Source: an uncultured Lachnospiraceae bacterium
Lineage (GTDB): Bacteria > Bacillota > Clostridia > Lachnospirales > Lachnospiraceae
Length of the DNA stretch: 6,653 nucleotides
Assembly (NCBI GenBank): GCA_900539175.1
Contig: UQAW01000130.1
Location: 1 to 6,653 of the forward strand
Reading direction: 5' to 3'
Below the pieces are notes generated by a model. That model had not been told where the DNA came from. It worked only from the letters and a program-made list of their open reading frames with translations, and ran no database searches. Positions within the stretch are counted from its first letter, which is position 1; each line of letters starts with the position of its first letter. Positions 5,863 through 6,653 of the stretch are shown one piece after another. Made by a program: the position numbers and the translations under genes.

Positions 5863-6265
5863 GATAAAAGTAGCTTTTATTTGTGTCCATAATTCCTGCC
5901 GAAGTCAGATTGCTGAGGCTTTTGGAAGACATCTGGCATCAGATGTGTTTCAAAGTTATTCGGCGGGGACAGAAACAAAACCACGGATTAATCAGGATGC
6001 TGTACGTATTATGAAGGAATTATATAATATAGATATGGAAGCAGAAGGACAGTTCAGTAAGCTGGTTAGTGATATTCCAGATCCGGATATTGCAATATCT
6101 ATGGGATGTAATGTAGGGTGTCCATTTATAGGCAGACCATTTGATGATAATTGGGGACTTGAAGATCCAACTGGGAAAAGCGATGAGGAATTTAATATAG
6201 TCATTGAACAAATAAAGCATGATATTTTGGAGTTAAAAAGTCGATTGAACCATAATGAGATTTAA
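5855..6265 (+). CDS. arsC: ArsC-like arsenate reductase / low-molecular-weight phosphatase family
   Basis: A 136-residue protein of the thioredoxin-coupled ArsC branch of the low-molecular-weight tyrosine phosphatase fold, which reduces arsenate to arsenite in the cytoplasm. The P-loop is CVHNSCRS with nucleophile Cys10 and Arg16 (Cx5R). YSAGTE follows at 35-40. The redox pair is Cys85 and Cys89 in MGCNVGCP, and the catalytic Asp is probably Asp104 (EDPTGKSDEEF). In classical S. aureus or B. subtilis ArsC the pair is Cys82/Cys89, six residues apart; here only three separate them, a variant I associate with clostridial and archaeal relatives. ATG at 5855 has AAAGGAGAGGTG (5835-5846) upstream and overlaps the previous gene by 8 bases. 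No ArsR, ArsB or Acr3 is in the window, so an arsenic role is likely but unproven. Confidence 0.8.
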   Translation: MSKIKVAFICVHNSCRSQIAEAFGRHLASDVFQSYSAGTETKPRINQDAVRIMKELYNIDMEAEGQFSKLVSDIPDPDIAISMGCNVGCPFIGRPFDDNWGLEDPTGKSDEEFNIVIEQIKHDILELKSRLNHNEI

Positions 6266-6310
6266 TAAACTTTTTTTGTCTGACTGAGAAAATTAATAAT
6301 AAACTTACAC

Positions 6311-6346
6311 AGCACTTTAGCCAGAACAGGTTAGAGTGCTTTTTTC
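6311..6346 (+). terminator. Rho-independent terminator after the ArsC-like gene
   Basis: The arms AGCACTTTAGCC (6311-6322) and GGTTAGAGTGCT (6329-6340) pair over 12 bases with two G-U wobbles around a 6-base loop, followed by TTTTTT (6340-6345). It lies 45 bases after the stop codon and clearly closes the DUF5714-ArsC transcript. Confidence 0.88.
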
Positions 6347-6369
6347 ATACCATAAAAGGAGGCGGTTGA

Positions 6370-6501
6370 AGCACAACGCATACCGATCAGGGATTTACAT
6401 GTAAGGAATTTAAGGATGGAGTAGTTATTTCGAAAACGATGTACTAGGAATTGATGAATTCACATGGCTGCCTGAGACGAAATCCGAAATTGACACCCCA
6501 A
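6370..6501 (+). pseudogene. Degenerate fragment resembling an IS3-type transposase core
   Basis: In one frame the DNA reads STTHTDQGFTCKEFKDG, a stop at 6445-6447, then ELMNSHGC and more, ending at a second stop near 6499. HTDQG is the signature around the second catalytic Asp of IS3/IS150-type integrase-core transposases, and ELMNSHG resembles the helix that follows it (elL..hGI). Only about 40 codons remain, with an internal stop and no ends of an IS. This is therefore at best a relic of a much larger gene of several hundred codons. The assignment rests on a short motif and could be chance. Confidence 0.35.
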
Positions 6502-6518
6502 TAACTAAATATTATAAT
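6490..6518 (+). promoter_or_regulatory. Consensus housekeeping promoter for the 3' edge gene
   Basis: TTGACA at 6490-6495 and TATAAT at 6513-6518 are both perfect consensus elements separated by exactly 17 bases. Transcription should start near 6525, giving a leader of about 68 bases before the ATG at 6593. The -10 box lies within the perfect 14-base palindrome AATATTATAATATT (6508-6521), which might be an operator. This should be a strong constitutive promoter unless repressed. Confidence 0.8.
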
Positions 6519-6592
6519 ATTCTATACGGCTTTAATAGTATTGTATTATATGCGCGATTAAGTGAAATACGTTAATGATAAGGAGAATGCAA

Positions 6593-6653
6593 ATGGGGGC
6601 CTTAAAGTGCAAAATGTGCGGAAGTAATCTGGAGATAGAGGATTCAGATCGGA
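6593..6653 (+). CDS. 5' fragment of a gene with N-terminal CxxC zinc-ribbon-like motif
   Basis: ATG at 6593 follows AAGGAG (6580-6585) at good spacing and lies downstream of a consensus promoter. About 18 codons are visible, MGALKCKMCGSNLEIEDS, with Cys6 and Cys9 forming the first CxxC knuckle of a probable zinc ribbon; the second pair would lie beyond the contig end. Clostridia carry many larger proteins that begin in this way (KCKMCGG.LE...), some with TIR or repeat domains behind the ribbon, so the full product cannot be named. The last 8 bases (6646-6653) are probably adapter, so the final codons after about residue 17 should not be trusted. Confidence 0.6.
   Translation, partial: MGALKCKMCGSNLEIEDSDR
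6646..6653. other. Sequencing adapter remnant (right end)
   Basis: The window ends with AGATCGGA, the first eight bases of the Illumina read-through adapter AGATCGGAAGAGC and the reverse complement of the left-end remnant. Genomic sequence probably ends at base 6645. Confidence 0.85.

Noticed and set aside
1145..6220. Minus-strand open frames opposite lanF, the regulator, the kinase and the ArsC-like gene
   Set aside because: All lie wholly or largely opposite well-supported + strand genes, lack ribosome binding sites and have no recognisable protein motifs.
2..6653. Perfect 9-base terminal inverted repeats (2-10 and 6645-6653), as if the window were a whole transposon or linear element
   Set aside because: The repeats are the Illumina adapter remnant in the two orientations plus one flanking base; no transposase or target duplication accompanies them.
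1..6653. CRISPR array, tRNA or rRNA genes
   Set aside because: No regularly spaced repeats and no tRNA- or rRNA-like conserved stretches were seen on either strand.

Overview
This is a 6.65 kb, AT-rich window with every recognisable gene on the + strand. Codon use, AGGAG-type ribosome binding sites, short gene overlaps and protein families (DUF6462, LanFEG lantibiotic immunity transporter, DUF5714, thioredoxin-type ArsC) point to a Firmicute, most likely a gut Clostridia/Lachnospiraceae member. The species cannot be read from the sequence. The first 9 bases (TTCCGATCT) and last 8 bases (AGATCGGA) match the two sides of the common Illumina adapter junction. The window is therefore best seen as a complete short-read contig with untrimmed adapter ends, and those bases are not genomic.

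Left part (10-812): a strong stem-loop terminator, then a small excisionase-like DUF6462 gene of the kind carried near integrases of conjugative elements, then a 70-codon unknown ORF. The tail of that ORF runs in another frame over the 3' remnant of a SAM-dependent methyltransferase. This looks like a scarred mobile-element or recombination junction.

Centre (811-5111): a compact five-gene operon, lanF-lanE-lanG followed by an OmpR-type response regulator and a histidine kinase. Genes overlap or sit within 15 bases of each other. Together they make a detect-and-expel module: the kinase senses an envelope-active peptide (lantibiotic or similar), the regulator activates transcription, and the ABC transporter removes the peptide from the membrane. 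No lanA precursor or lantibiotic-modifying enzyme is present, so this looks like an immunity or resistance cassette rather than a producer locus. Upstream of lanF lies a perfect AAATCTT direct repeat with an 11-base period that fits the TCT-N8-TCT rule of nisin-type regulator boxes. It overlaps the -35 position of a recognisable -10 element.

Right part (5112-6346): a gap with ATGTAAAA repeats and two tiny tandem cysteine-rich reading frames, then two overlapping genes, a Cys-rich DUF5714 protein and an ArsC-like arsenate reductase/low-molecular-weight phosphatase, closed by an excellent terminator. No arsenic efflux pump or ArsR is present. The end (6347-6653) holds a short degenerate piece resembling an IS3-type transposase core, a consensus promoter (TTGACA-N17-TATAAT), and the first codons of a gene starting with a CxxC zinc-ribbon-like motif.

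The most interesting points are the orphan LanFEG-RK module with its candidate operator, and the cysteine-rich micro-ORFs ahead of the DUF5714-ArsC pair. Nothing in the window is a clearly new system. Most genes belong to known families, and the novelty lies in arrangement and small elements.
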